This document shows, one piece after another, positions 25,124 through 33,730 of a stretch of 64,000 bases of DNA (positions are counted from its first letter, which is position 1; each line of letters starts with the position of its first letter). The notes below the pieces were generated by a model, which saw only the letters and a list, made by a program, of their open reading frames with translations, ran no database searches and had not been told where the DNA came from. Location: the NCBI GenBank assembly GCA_003009755.1, contig PXUB01000022.1:16963-80962 (forward strand). Direction: 5' to 3'. This DNA comes from Thermoplasmatales archaeon SW_10_69_26. GTDB lineage: Archaea > Thermoplasmatota > SW-10-69-26. The translations under genes were made by a program, and so were the position numbers.

Positions 25124-26392
25124 GTGACGGGGACCAGCGTCATCATCGGCGCCCAGTACGGCGACGAGGGCAAGGGCAAGATCACCGACGTCCTGGCCGC
25201 GGACGCGGACGTCGTCGCCCGGTTCCAGGGCGGCAACAACGCCGGCCACACCGTCGTCGTCGGGAACACCGAGCACAGCCTGCACCTGGTGCCCTCCGGC
25301 ATCCTCCGCGAGGACGTGACCGCCGTCCTCGGCAACGGGACCGTGATCGACCCGGTGGCGCTCGTCGAGGAGATCGAGGGCCTGCAAGCAGACGACGCGC
25401 TCAGCGGCGAGCTCGTCGTCGCCGACAACGCCCACGTCGTCTTCCCCCACCACCGCGAGCTCGACGCCGCCCACGAGGAGGGCGAGGACGCGATCGGGAC
25501 CACCAAGCGCGGCATCGGGCCCACCTACGCCTCCAAGATGTCCCGCTTCAACGCCCGCATCGGCGACCTCGTCCGCTCCGGGCCCGACGGCGGGACGATG
25601 GAGCGCGCCCTGCGCGGCCTCGAACGCCGCTGCAAGGCCGAGGGCGTCGAGGCGCCCAGTCGCGACGAGATCCGCGAGTGGTTCGACAGCTGGCGCGACA
25701 CGCTGGCGCCCCACATCGACAACGCCAGCGCCCGCCTGCTGGATGCCGCCGAGGGCGATCAGACCCTCGTCCTCGAGGGCGCCCAGGGCTCCCTGCTCGA
25801 CATCGACCACGGCACCTACCCCTTCGTCACCTCCAGCTCGACGACCGCCGGCGGCGCCGCCACCGGCACCGGGCTGCCCCCGACCGCCATCGACGAGGTC
25901 GTCGGCATCGCCAAGGCCTACGTCTCCCGCGTCGGCGACGGCCCGTTCCCGACCGAGCTCGACGACGAGGTGGCCGACCACTTGGTCGAGGTCGGCAACG
26001 AGTACGGCACCACGACCGGGCGCCGACGCCGCGTCGGCTGGCTGGACCTCGTGTCCCTGCGATGGACGGCCCGCGTCAACGGGTTCACCAGCCTCGCGTT
26101 GACGAACGTCGACGTGCTCGAGGGCCTCGACGAGGTCAAGGTCTGCACCGCCTACGAGCTCGACGGCGAACGCCGCACGCGCCCGCCGCCGTCCGCCAGC
26201 CAACTGGCCGAGGCCCAGCCCGTGCTCGAGGCGATCGAGGGCACCTTTGCCGACGCCGGCGAGGCCGACGCCTTCCGCGAGCTGCCGCCGGGCGCGCAGA
26301 ACCTCGTCGAGCGCGTCGAGGAAGCCATCGACGTGCCCGTCGACATCGTCTCCAACGGTCCCCACCGCCGGGACACGATCGACCGTACGTGA
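25124..26392 (+). CDS. purA: Adenylosuccinate synthetase
   Basis: The 422-residue protein has the GTP-binding and catalytic signatures in order: GAQYGDEGKGKITD (catalytic Asp), the GGNNAGHTVV loop with catalytic His, TTKRGIGPTYASK, EGAQGSLLDIDHGTYPFVTSS and GRRRRVGWLD. It joins IMP and aspartate using GTP, the first committed step to AMP. The GTG start matches the family N terminus. Confidence 0.96.
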   Translation: MTGTSVIIGAQYGDEGKGKITDVLAADADVVARFQGGNNAGHTVVVGNTEHSLHLVPSGILREDVTAVLGNGTVIDPVALVEEIEGLQADDALSGELVVADNAHVVFPHHRELDAAHEEGEDAIGTTKRGIGPTYASKMSRFNARIGDLVRSGPDGGTMERALRGLERRCKAEGVEAPSRDEIREWFDSWRDTLAPHIDNASARLLDAAEGDQTLVLEGAQGSLLDIDHGTYPFVTSSSTTAGGAATGTGLPPTAIDEVVGIAKAYVSRVGDGPFPTELDDEVADHLVEVGNEYGTTTGRRRRVGWLDLVSLRWTARVNGFTSLALTNVDVLEGLDEVKVCTAYELDGERRTRPPPSASQLAEAQPVLEAIEGTFADAGEADAFRELPPGAQNLVERVEEAIDVPVDIVSNGPHRRDTIDRT

Positions 26393-26786
26393 GCGAGCCG
26401 CGCGCGGGGAGCCCCCGCGCTTGGATGAGGCTGTGTCACGGTCGTGACAGGCCACCCTTGATGAGGGGCTAGATATAGCGGGGGGTCAGCGGGAGACGTC
26501 AGGCGCCGCACGTCCGCTCAGCCCCCCACCCTTTCCCCCCGCGGCACCGATCGGCTTTCCCCCGCCGAAGCCCTGGCGTCTTCCCCTTCTCCCTCTCGTC
26601 GACCAGGGTCGGTGCCGGCACCTCAGCATCTAGGAGACGCGGAGGGGTTGAGGGTCTGTCCATCCGCCGGGAAGCGTGGGATTCATGCCGACACGGGGTG
26701 AACCTTTTGTACAGCGGCAAAATGCTTAAATACAACCTGTTTCTTATGTTAAAGATACCCCGAACCGTCCCCGGGCGAGCCCTCTC
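26393..26786 (+). promoter_or_regulatory. Long upstream region of gar1-tfb with AT-rich promoter
   Basis: The last 80 bases are AT-rich against a GC-rich background. They hold two TATA candidates, GCTTAAATA (26724-26732) and GTTAAAGATA (26748-26757); the second lies about 30 bases before ATG 26787. A further TATA-like AGATATAG (about 26471-26478) stands far upstream and could serve another short transcript. No gene was recognised between. Confidence 0.45.
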
Positions 26787-27050
26787 ATGTCCACACACAC
26801 CACCCGTGACCTGCCCCCTGTCGGCACCGTGCTACGCCCTGCCCCCGACGGCGACCTGCTCGTCGAATCCGACGGCGAGCCGGTCGAACCGGGCACGCGG
26901 TGCGAGACCGACAGCGGCCGGATCGCAGGAACCGTGGAGGACGTGATCGGGCCCGTCGACCAACCCTTCCTCGTGGTCTCCCTCCCGGGAGATGCCGAGG
27001 GAGCCTCTGATCTCGAAGAGCTCGCCGGTACGCGGCTCTACCCAAGGTGA
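26787..27050 (+). CDS. gar1: H/ACA RNA-protein complex component Gar1-like protein
   Basis: The 87-residue protein shows the Gar1 beta-barrel core [19 protein letters not shown]. Gar1 binds Cbf5 in the archaeal H/ACA complex that makes pseudouridine in rRNA. The gene lies four bases before tfb, an arrangement seen in many euryarchaea, which supports the call for such a short protein. Confidence 0.82.
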   Translation: MSTHTTRDLPPVGTVLRPAPDGDLLVESDGEPVEPGTRCETDSGRIAGTVEDVIGPVDQPFLVVSLPGDAEGASDLEELAGTRLYPR

Positions 27051-27054
27051 TACC

Positions 27055-28002
27055 ATGAGCCAAGAAGAGCAACCCGCTGACATGGACGACGTCGAGGAGA
27101 TCAACGAGTGCCCGGAATGCGGATCCGAGCACCTCACCCAGGACTACGAGCGAGGTGAGCTGATCTGCGAGACGTGTGGCCTCGTCCTCGACGAGACGTA
27201 CATCGACCAAGGGCCCGAGTGGCGGGCCTTCGACGCCGAGCAGCGGGAGAAACGCGCACGCGTCGGTGCGCCGATGACGTACACGATCCACGACAAGGGC
27301 CTGTCGACCGAGATCGGCTGGCGTAACAAGGACTCCTACGGGAAGAACATCCCCACGAAGTCCCGCGCCCAGCTGTACCGGCTGCGTAAGTGGCAACGCC
27401 GCATCCGCGTCTCCAACGCCACCGAGCGCAACCTCGCCTTCGCTCTGTCCGAGCTGGACCGCATGGCCTCGCGGATGGGGCTCCCGCGCAACGTGCGCGA
27501 GACCGCCGCGATGATCTACCGCCGCGCCGTCCAGAAGAACCTGATCCGCGGCCGCTCGATCGAGGGCGTCGCCGCCGCGAGCCTGTACGCTGCCTGCCGG
27601 CAGTGCAACGTGCCGCGCACCCTCGACGAGATCGCCGAGGCCTCGCGCGTCTCGCGCAAGGAGATCGGCCGCACCTACCGGTTCATCGCCCGCGAGCTCA
27701 AGCTCAAGCTGTTGCCCACGAGCCCGACGGACTACATCCCGCGGTTCTGCAGCGAGCTCAAGCTCTCTGGCGAGATCCAGGCCAAGGCGGTCGAGATCCT
27801 CAAGCAGGCGGCCGACAAGGAGCTCACCAGCGGCCGAGGCCCCACCGGCGTCGCCGCCGCGGCCCTCTACATCGCCTCGATCCTGTGCGGTGAGCGCCGC
27901 ACGCAGCGCGAGGTCGCCGACGTCGCCGGCGTGACCGAAGTGACGATTCGGAACCGCTACAAGGAATTGGCTGAGAAGCTGGACATTGACATCATCCTGT
28001 AG
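27055..28002 (+). CDS. tfb: Transcription initiation factor IIB
   Basis: The 315-residue protein has an N-terminal zinc ribbon (CPECGSEHL...CETCG), the B-finger region PEWRAF and two cyclin repeats with [18 protein letters not shown] and [18 protein letters not shown]. The recognition helix [12 protein letters not shown] lies near the C terminus. It bridges TBP-DNA and RNA polymerase. ATG 27055 follows GGTGA at 27046-27050. The last 50 bases are duplicated downstream. Confidence 0.97.
   Translation: MSQEEQPADMDDVEEINECPECGSEHLTQDYERGELICETCGLVLDETYIDQGPEWRAFDAEQREKRARVGAPMTYTIHDKGLSTEIGWRNKDSYGKNIPTKSRAQLYRLRKWQRRIRVSNATERNLAFALSELDRMASRMGLPRNVRETAAMIYRRAVQKNLIRGRSIEGVAAASLYAACRQCNVPRTLDEIAEASRVSRKEIGRTYRFIARELKLKLLPTSPTDYIPRFCSELKLSGEIQAKAVEILKQAADKELTSGRGPTGVAAAALYIASILCGERRTQREVADVAGVTEVTIRNRYKELAEKLDIDIIL
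27952..28001 (+). repeat. Direct repeat: 3' end of tfb, copy 1
   Basis: These 50 bases encode the last residues of TFB. They recur at 28118-28167 with a single synonymous-type change (ATT to ATC). Confidence 0.9.
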
Positions 28003-28043
28003 AGGGATCACAGCTTCGAAGCCTCGGCGGTAGCGGTTCCGAA

Positions 28044-28116
28044 GAGTACGGGTCCGTCAGGACCCGTACGAATCTGGAGACGACCAGGGTCAGCCGTGTC
28101 AAGGTCGTCTCCAGAG
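28044..28116 (+). repeat. Paired-hairpin unit 0 of the tfb-downstream array
   Basis: Hairpin A: GTACGGGTCC (28046-28055) with GGACCCGTAC (28060-28069), four-base loop. Then GAA. Hairpin B: 13 perfect pairs, 28073-28085 with 28103-28115, with CCGTG in its loop. Unit layout GAG-A-GAATC-B matches units 1 and 2. Confidence 0.7.
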
Positions 28117-28117
28117 T

Positions 28118-28167
28118 AACCGCTACAAGGAATTGGCTGAGAAGCTGGACATCGACATCATCCTGTA
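28118..28167 (+). repeat. Direct repeat: 3' end of tfb, copy 2
   Basis: Matches 49 of 50 bases of 27952-28001 although it no longer belongs to an intact gene. It starts 166 bases after copy 1 and is followed by TAA. Confidence 0.9.
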
Positions 28168-28195
28168 AGCGCGACGACGACCGCACGCGCTTGCA

Positions 28196-28294
28196 GGAGA
28201 GTACGAACGGCGCGACGTCCACGAGCGCGCGCCGTTCGTACGAATCGCCAGCGTCGTTAGCCCGGGAGCTACCGTGCGGGCTCGACGCTGGCGA
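28196..28294 (+). repeat. Paired-hairpin unit 1 of the tfb-downstream array
   Basis: Hairpin A: 14 perfect pairs (28201-28214 with 28228-28241). Hairpin B: 12 perfect pairs (28245-28256 with 28283-28294) enclosing an inner stem AGCCCG/CGGGCT (28259-28264, 28277-28282) and a 12-base loop ending TACCGTG. Confidence 0.75.
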
Positions 28295-28380
28295 GAGCCC
28301 GAACCGGCACCGGAGGCACGGTTCGGGCGAATCGCGGGCATCGCTAGCTCGGTCGATACCGTGCGAGATCGATGCTCGCG
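28294..28380 (+). repeat. Paired-hairpin unit 2 of the tfb-downstream array
   Basis: Hairpin A: GCCCGAACCG (28297-28306) with CGGTTCGGGC (28319-28328). Hairpin B: 28333-28343 with 28370-28380, 11 pairs with one G-U. It encloses an inner stem at 28346-28351 and 28364-28369 and a 12-base loop ending TACCGTG, as in unit 1. Confidence 0.75.
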
Positions 28381-28544
28381 CCTTGGTTCTCCTCGTCACC
28401 GGGCCCGCATCGTCGGCCAACGACGGTTCTCGCAGTGGTCGGCACCCCTGGCCTGGCGGGCAGTCCCCACCGGGCGGAGTGAGGTCGGGGCCGAGGACGC
28501 GTCATCGGTCGGCGATCGGCACCTCCACGTTCCCGGCGGAGAGA

Positions 28545-28552
28545 GCTTAACG
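28545..28552 (+). promoter_or_regulatory. TATA-like element before the small coiled-coil genes
   Basis: GCTTAACG lies about 26 bases before GTG 28576, giving a leaderless start. Confidence 0.45.
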
Positions 28553-28575
28553 GTGAGCCCGCCGGCACGGGAACC

Positions 28576-28881
28576 GTGGACATCGCCATCCTCTCGCTTC
28601 ACGTGGAGATGTGGATCGCCGTAACGGGCAGCATCACGCTGGCGGTGTTCAGTGGCATCTTCGCCGCGCTCGGTTACGGCGTCCACGAGATCCGTAAGGT
28701 CAGGAACCTCATCCACGAACGGAAGATCGAGCACGAGTCGCTGCGTCGAGAGATCGAAGGCGAGCTGGCCATCCGAGATCTGGAAGAGCCACCGGGCGAG
28801 CCGAACGTTGAAGATGGAGGAGCAACAACCGTAGGGGGAGATGGTCCCCCGCCCGAGGGGGACGACAGCGAGGGTCCCTGA
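28576..28881 (+). CDS. Small membrane-anchored coiled-coil protein
   Basis: The 101-residue protein has an N-terminal hydrophobic helix (about 12-36), then a charged helix (HEIRKVRNLIHERKIEHESL) likely to coil, and a disordered Gly/Pro/Asp tail. GTG 28576 fits the TATA position. Its stop overlaps the next start. No family was recognised. Confidence 0.6.
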   Translation: MDIAILSLHVEMWIAVTGSITLAVFSGIFAALGYGVHEIRKVRNLIHERKIEHESLRREIEGELAIRDLEEPPGEPNVEDGGATTVGGDGPPPEGDDSEGP

Positions 28882-29084
28882 TGGCGTACCGGTTGCAACG
28901 AGAGGAGTTGGACCGGGTCCGCGAGCTCCTCGACCAACTGCGTCGGCGGGAGGGTTTCGGGGAACGTGAGCGACAGGAGCTGCGGTCGCTCCTTTCCAAA
29001 CGAGATGCTCGCGTCGAGTCCATGCGTCTCCACACGCTCGTCCGCTTCGCGAAGAAGCTCCTCGATCAGCGCGAAGCAAGATAG
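28881..29084 (+). CDS. Small charged helical protein
   Basis: The 67-residue protein is almost entirely charged helix (LDRVRELLDQLRRREGFGER), likely a coiled coil. The ATG shares one base with the upstream stop (TGATG), so it is coupled to the membrane-anchored partner. Function unknown. Confidence 0.55.
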   Translation: MAYRLQREELDRVRELLDQLRRREGFGERERQELRSLLSKRDARVESMRLHTLVRFAKKLLDQREAR

Positions 29085-29094
29085 AAGCGGACCG

Positions 29095-29473
29095 TCAGCT
29101 CCATCCCAGGCCGCCAGCGGGCCACCGCCTGGCCTGCCAGCCCGCAGGCCGTCCATCCGCGTCCTGGTCATCTTCCGGTCTTGATCCCCGCCACGCCTTG
29201 ACGTCCGTGAAAGTCGGCTCCTCGGTGCAAAGCGGGTAGAGCGTGTCGACGAAGGCCTCGACGTGGTCGCTGGTGCGGGGGGCCTCCTTGGCGGCTTCGT
29301 TCTCGAACGCCATCACGTGGGTGAACCGGGTCGGCGTCTGCTGATCCTGGTAGGAGGTGTAGGTGAGGGGTCCCCGGCTCCTCCTCGACCGCGTCGACGA
29401 ACGTGCGGATGGCAGCCACCGCCTCGTCGATCGCCTCCCCCCGGACCTCGAAGCGGGCGATCTTCCGGATCAC
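29095..29473 (-). pseudogene. Antibiotic biosynthesis monooxygenase (ABM)-like gene, frameshifted
   Basis: GTG 29473 starts MIRKIARFEVRGEAIDEAVAA...VEEEPGT, the first half of an ABM/quinol monooxygenase-type ferredoxin-like fold. One frame over, the second half continues LTYTSYQDQQTPTRFTHVMAF...PRTSDHVEAF...YPLCTEEP. The shift lies in the GGACCCCTC stretch near 29370-29380. Together they give a family-sized protein with a C-terminal extension. Confidence 0.65.
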
Positions 29474-29599
29474 ACCGCCGGGGATGGCAGAGCCGGTGGG
29501 AGAAGCTTGCCCCCGACGCAGACATGCGCCTCTTCGCGAGGCCCGCGAGCGGAGAGCCGGAGACGTCGAACGCTGGCCCTTTCCCGGGGTCGATGCAAT

Positions 29600-30560
29600 G
29601 TCGGCGCGTGGACGGCCAGGCCTCCCGCTCCGTCGCCATCGTCGGCGCCAACCGTCCCCTTCGCTCGACAGAACACCGCCTACCACGACCTGTCGAACCA
29701 GGAGATGCCGACCGACACCCTGCAAGGCCTCGTCGACCGCTGCGGGCTCGAGGGCGAGCGCCTGGGGGAGGTCGCCGGCGGCACCGTGATGAAGCACGCC
29801 CGCGATTTCAACCTCGTCCGCGAGTCCGTGCTCGGGACGACCCTGGACCCGCACACCCCGGCCTACGACGTCCAGCAGGCTTGCGGGACAGGGCTCGAGA
29901 CGGCGGTCCTCGTGGCCAACAAGATCGAGCTCGGACAGATCGAGGTAGCCGTCGCCTGCGGCACGGACACGACCAGCGACATGCTGGTCAGCGTCAGCGA
30001 GGACAGCAGCGGGCCCTGATGGACCTCGCCGACGCGAAGGGTCCACGACAGCAGCTGAAGGCGCTCGCGGGCGTGTTGAACCCGGCCCACCGCCTCCCGG
30101 AGATCCCCGAGAACGCCGAGCCACGCACCGGCATGTCGATGGGCGAGCACGCCCAGCGCACCGCCGACGGCTACGGCATCACGCAAGAGGAGATGGGCGA
30201 GCTCGCCGTCGCCAGCCACCACAACCTGGCCGAGGGCTACGACGAGGGCTTCTTCGACGATCTGGTGATGCCCTACGAGGGCCCGGCACGCTCACGGCCG
30301 CCAACTCCTCGCCGCTCACCGACGGCGCCAGCTCGGTGCTGCTCGCCAGCCAGGCCTGGGCCGAGGAGCACGACCGGCCGGTGTGGGCCTGCCTCGTCGA
30401 CGCCGAGACCGGCGCCAGCGACTACGTCGACGGCGAGGGGGGCCTGCTGATGGCGCCCGCGCTCGACGCCGTGCCCCGGCTGCTCGAGCGCAACGACCTC
30501 ACGCTGGAGAGCTTCACCCTCGTCGAGGTCCACGAGGCCTTCGCCAGCGTCGTCCTCTGT
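29600..30560 (+). pseudogene. Thiolase (acetyl-CoA acyltransferase) remnant with several frameshifts
   Basis: Thiolase segments appear in order but in changing frames: SVAIVGANR (about 29628), FARQNTAYHDL through QQACGTGLETAV with the nucleophilic Cys, MDLADAKGPRQQLKALAG (from 30019), then LTANSSPLTDGASSVLLAS (about 30295) and VEVHEAFASVVL with the catalytic His. Shifts lie near 29661, 30018 and 30285. The C-terminal Cys-Gly motif and the last 80 or so residues are missing. The gene is clearly dead. Confidence 0.75.
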
Positions 30561-30665
30561 CCCCGCGATCCTCGAAGCCAAGGGCCAGGCCCGCCGCTCC
30601 GCCGCGCCCGCCGCGGCCCGCTCGCGACCCCCACATTCTTCTCCCCGACCCTCCTCGCCTCGCTG

Positions 30666-31202
30666 ATGAGCTCGGCCCGCATCGAGCTGCGCTCGGCCCG
30701 CCCCGAGGAGACCGAGGCGATCGCCTCGCTCGTCAACGACGCCTACGGCCGCACGCCGACCGAGAGCGGCTGGACCAGCGAGGACGACATCCTCGAGGGC
30801 CCGCGCGTCCAGGCGGCGGACCTCGAGGCGATGATCGACGAGGACGACGCTCGGCTGCTCGTCGCCGAGAGCGACGACGGCGAGGAGCTCGTCGGCTGCG
30901 TCCACCTGCAGCGGATCGACGGGGGCGCCGTCGAGCTGGGGCTGTTCTGCGTGCGCCCCCACCGCCAGAACGGCGGCCTCGGCCAGCAGATGCTCGCCGC
31001 CGCCGAGGAGGCGGCCATCCGCGAGTTCGGCGCCGAGCGCATCGTGCTGAAGGTCATCACCGAGCGGACCGAGCTGCTCGACTGGTACGACCGCCGCGGC
31101 TACGAGCGCACCGGCGAGACGAAGACGTTCGAGCCCGAGGCGCCCCAGCGGTCGCTGGTCGGCGAGCTGGCGTTCGAGGTGTTGGAGAAGCGCGTGGCCT
31201 GA
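30666..31202 (+). CDS. GNAT-family N-acetyltransferase
   Basis: The 178-residue protein begins IELRSARPEETEAIASLVN and has the acetyl-CoA binding region LGLFCVRPHRQNGGLGQQML, the Q/R-x-x-G-x-G/A-like motif A. The late segment is LLDWYDRRGYERTGETKTF. The acceptor is unknown. ATG 30666 matches the family N terminus; the longer open frame covers the thiolase remnant. Confidence 0.88.
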   Translation: MSSARIELRSARPEETEAIASLVNDAYGRTPTESGWTSEDDILEGPRVQAADLEAMIDEDDARLLVAESDDGEELVGCVHLQRIDGGAVELGLFCVRPHRQNGGLGQQMLAAAEEAAIREFGAERIVLKVITERTELLDWYDRRGYERTGETKTFEPEAPQRSLVGELAFEVLEKRVA

Positions 31203-31396
31203 CGACGGCAGCCGGAACGATCGCAGGGCATCGAAGAGAAGCTGAGGGAGAGCGAGATCCAGAGAGTCCGGCGCCGGGACGCCCGCCCGGGGGATAGAGC
31301 GCGGGCCCCGTGCGCCGTCGCCCCTGGTACGCGGTGGCATGGGTGGGATGGAGGAAAGGGTTGCGTTGTCACGGGCGGGAGAGGCTCGTAGCCCAC

Positions 31397-31747
31397 CTAT
31401 CCGCGGGCCAGGTCCTCCCCGAAATACCGCTCCCAGTGCTCCTCACACCCCTGGTTGAAGCTTTGCCCGCACTCTGGACACGCGTGCTCGCTCCCGACGT
31501 ATTCCTCGATGCTCATCGTCGCATGACACGCGCCGCACAGCACGGCGTGCTCGTCGACCTCGCCTGACCCCCAGGTCTCCGTGGCGTGGTCGGTCGACTC
31601 GTCGTGGCAGGCGCGGCACGGGTACCAGTCGCCGCAGCAGGCGAACTTGAACGCGACGACGTCGCGCTCGCTGGCGTAGTGCTCGCAGCGCGTCTCGTCG
31701 TCGATCGTCGCGCCCTGCACCTCGATGTCGTCGCCGCGTTCGCTCAT
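31397..31747 (-). CDS. CHY-type zinc finger protein
   Basis: The 116-residue protein has zinc ligands in the order RCEHY, ACCGDWYPCRACHDE, CGACH and ACPECGQ. This is the CHY zinc-finger pattern found alone in many prokaryotes and fused to RING domains in eukaryotes. The biochemical role in archaea is unknown. Confidence 0.85.
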   Translation of the reverse strand: MSERGDDIEVQGATIDDETRCEHYASERDVVAFKFACCGDWYPCRACHDESTDHATETWGSGEVDEHAVLCGACHATMSIEEYVGSEHACPECGQSFNQGCEEHWERYFGEDLARG

Positions 31748-31790
31748 CGTCGCTCCTGCTCGGCGCGTTTGCGGTGCCCGCTTTCCTGCG

Positions 31791-33185
31791 TTAGTCGCTC
31801 GCCGGTCGGATGTTCTGGTTGACCGAGAAGCGGTTGTCGGGGTCCCAGTTGGCCTTGACCTGGCGCAGGCGCTCGTAGGTCTGCTTGCCGTAGGCGGCCT
31901 CGATGCGGTCCTGGTCGTCGCGGGCGAGGTAGTTGACGTAGACGCCCTCGCGCACGTGCTCGGCGACGTCCTCGAACAGCTCGCGCACCCAGGCGATGTT
32001 GGCCTCGTCCTCGGCCGGGTCCTCCCAGCGGCCGTTGATCTTGAAGATGTGCTCGGCCCAGCGGCCGCTGAAGGCGCTGGCGTGCTCGTCGACCTCGGCC
32101 ATGGCTCCGCCGGCGTGCTCGAGCTTGACGTCCATGATCGTCGAGGGCATCTCGTGGACGCGCTCGACCATCGCCTCGAGCACCTCGTCCGGCAGCTCGT
32201 CGAGGTAGCAGGACTTCCAGTAGTCCCGGTAGCCGGCTTGCCAGGCGTCGTCGCTGCTGGACTGCCACTCCGTGAACGGGCGCTCTCGCACGTCCTCGTG
32301 GATCGGGTCGCCGAAGCTGGTGAGCGGCTCCAGCACCTTGCGGCCGCGGTCGGGGTCGCCGGCGTAGCAGGCGGCCAGGGCCACGACCGGCTCGCCGCGG
32401 TGCTCGGCGGGGATCTCGCTCGTTTCGGGCGCGGTCTTGACGATGGCGGCCGTGACGACCTCGGTGGGGGCCCGGGCCGTCCACTCCTCGTAGAAGTCGA
32501 GGACCTCGCCGGCGTCCCGAGCCGGGTGCAGGTTGGCGCCGGCGTAGACGGTGGGCCCGAGCTCGACCGTGTCGTACGTGAACCGGGTCACGATCCCGAA
32601 GTTGCCGCCACCCCCTTGCAGCGCCCAGAACAGGTCCGCGTTCTCGTCCTCGCTGGCGCGCACCAGCTCGCCCTCAGCCGTGACGACGTGGGCCTCGGCG
32701 AGGTGATCGCAGGTGAGCCCGTGCTCGCGCATCAGCCAGCCGACGCCGCCGCCGAGCGTGAGCCCGGCCATGCCGGTCATCGAGACGACGCCGCTGGGGA
32801 CGGCGAGGCTGAAGGCCTGGGTCTCGTGGTCGACGTCGCCCAGCGTGGCGCCGGGCCCGACGTGGACGCGCTCGGTCTCGGGGTCCAGGCGCACCTCGTC
32901 CAGCGCCCCCAGGTCGATCACGATGCCGTCGTCGGTGGTGCCGTCGCCGGCGACGCTGTGCCCGCCGCCGCGCACGGCGACCGGTCGTTGGTGCTCGCGG
33001 GCGAACTCGACCGCCGCGATCACGTCGGCGGTGCCGGTGGCCTCGACCACGAGGTCGGGGCGTTGGTCGATCATGCCGTTCCAGACGCTGCGCGCCTGGT
33101 CGTAGTCGGGGTCCGTCGGTCGGACCAGGCGGCCGCGCAGATCGTCGGCGAGCTCGTCCACGGCGGGGGCTGGGGGGTCGGCCAT
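31791..33185 (-). CDS. FAD-linked oxidase of the berberine bridge enzyme type
   Basis: The 464-residue protein has the FAD-binding PCMH domain with VAVRGGGHSVAG, whose His is the usual covalent FAD attachment site, then GGGVGWLMREHGLTCDHL and GGGGNFGIVTRF. It ends with the BBE C-terminal motif KANWDPDNRFSVNQNI. The second attachment Cys is not in its usual place after GGGVG, so single His linkage is likely. ATG 33185 was chosen over TTG 33197. Substrate unknown. Confidence 0.9.
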   Translation of the reverse strand: MADPPAPAVDELADDLRGRLVRPTDPDYDQARSVWNGMIDQRPDLVVEATGTADVIAAVEFAREHQRPVAVRGGGHSVAGDGTTDDGIVIDLGALDEVRLDPETERVHVGPGATLGDVDHETQAFSLAVPSGVVSMTGMAGLTLGGGVGWLMREHGLTCDHLAEAHVVTAEGELVRASEDENADLFWALQGGGGNFGIVTRFTYDTVELGPTVYAGANLHPARDAGEVLDFYEEWTARAPTEVVTAAIVKTAPETSEIPAEHRGEPVVALAACYAGDPDRGRKVLEPLTSFGDPIHEDVRERPFTEWQSSSDDAWQAGYRDYWKSCYLDELPDEVLEAMVERVHEMPSTIMDVKLEHAGGAMAEVDEHASAFSGRWAEHIFKINGRWEDPAEDEANIAWVRELFEDVAEHVREGVYVNYLARDDQDRIEAAYGKQTYERLRQVKANWDPDNRFSVNQNIRPASD

Positions 33186-33247
33186 CAGCCGAGCCAAGCG
33201 GGATGGGGTCCTTGGCGTTAGGGTTCAACGGATGGAAAGCGACCGCG

Positions 33248-33412
33248 GGCCGGGGGAGCTACCCCCGGCCGCGGGCTTGCCTCCCCGCAGGGCACCGCGG
33301 TGGACGCGATCTCGCGCCCGACGGCACCTGCGAGCGTCAACAGCGTCCCATAGCGACCTTGTCAGGCCGCATCCCCACCGTCCGCGAGTGTCCTTAAAAA
33401 CCTCATCGTGAG
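33248..33412 (+). repeat. Hairpin-plus-TATA repeat, copy 1
   Basis: It starts with a hairpin (GGCCGGGGG 33248-33256, CCCCCGGCC 33262-33270) and ends with a 74-base block (33339-33412) carrying CCTTAAAAA (33392-33400), a good archaeal TATA. The block matches copy 2 in 72 of 74 bases. Confidence 0.75.
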
Positions 33413-33558
33413 GGTGGCTTCGCGACCTGTGTCACGCGTGGGTGGTGAAGGCCGCTCTCGCTCGGCGTGACGGCCAAGCGAGCGCTTGCAACGCCTCCGC
33501 GTCCGGTGGACGAGGGTGGGGCGATCGAGGGTGTCGGACGGGAGAAGATGAAGGGCCA

Positions 33559-33730
33559 CCGGCCGGGGCCTCGAGCCCGGCCGGCGGCGCGTGCCTTGCC
33601 TCCTCGCCGTCAGCCGCGATGGACACCCGATGGCGTCCGACGGCACCGGCGAGACGAACAGCGTCCCATAGCGACCTTCTCAGGCCGCATCCCCACCGTC
33701 CGCGAGTGTCCTTAAAAATCTCATCGTGAG
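33559..33730 (+). repeat. Hairpin-plus-TATA repeat, copy 2
   Basis: The hairpin arms CCGGCCGGG (33559-33567) and CCCGGCCGG (33576-33584) differ in sequence from copy 1 but keep pairing. The 74-base TATA block is at 33657-33730, 318 bases after copy 1. Confidence 0.75.

Noticed and set aside
26499-26798. Minus-strand small gene before gar1
   Set aside because: It would overlap the gar1 promoter and shows no family or start signal.
28041-28380. CRISPR array
   Set aside because: The repeats are paired hairpins with divergent stems and no constant repeat-spacer period; no cas genes nearby.
29168-30124. Minus-strand frame of about 318 codons covering the thiolase remnant
   Set aside because: Only its second half resembles a protein (ABM fold). 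The first half is antisense to thiolase segments.
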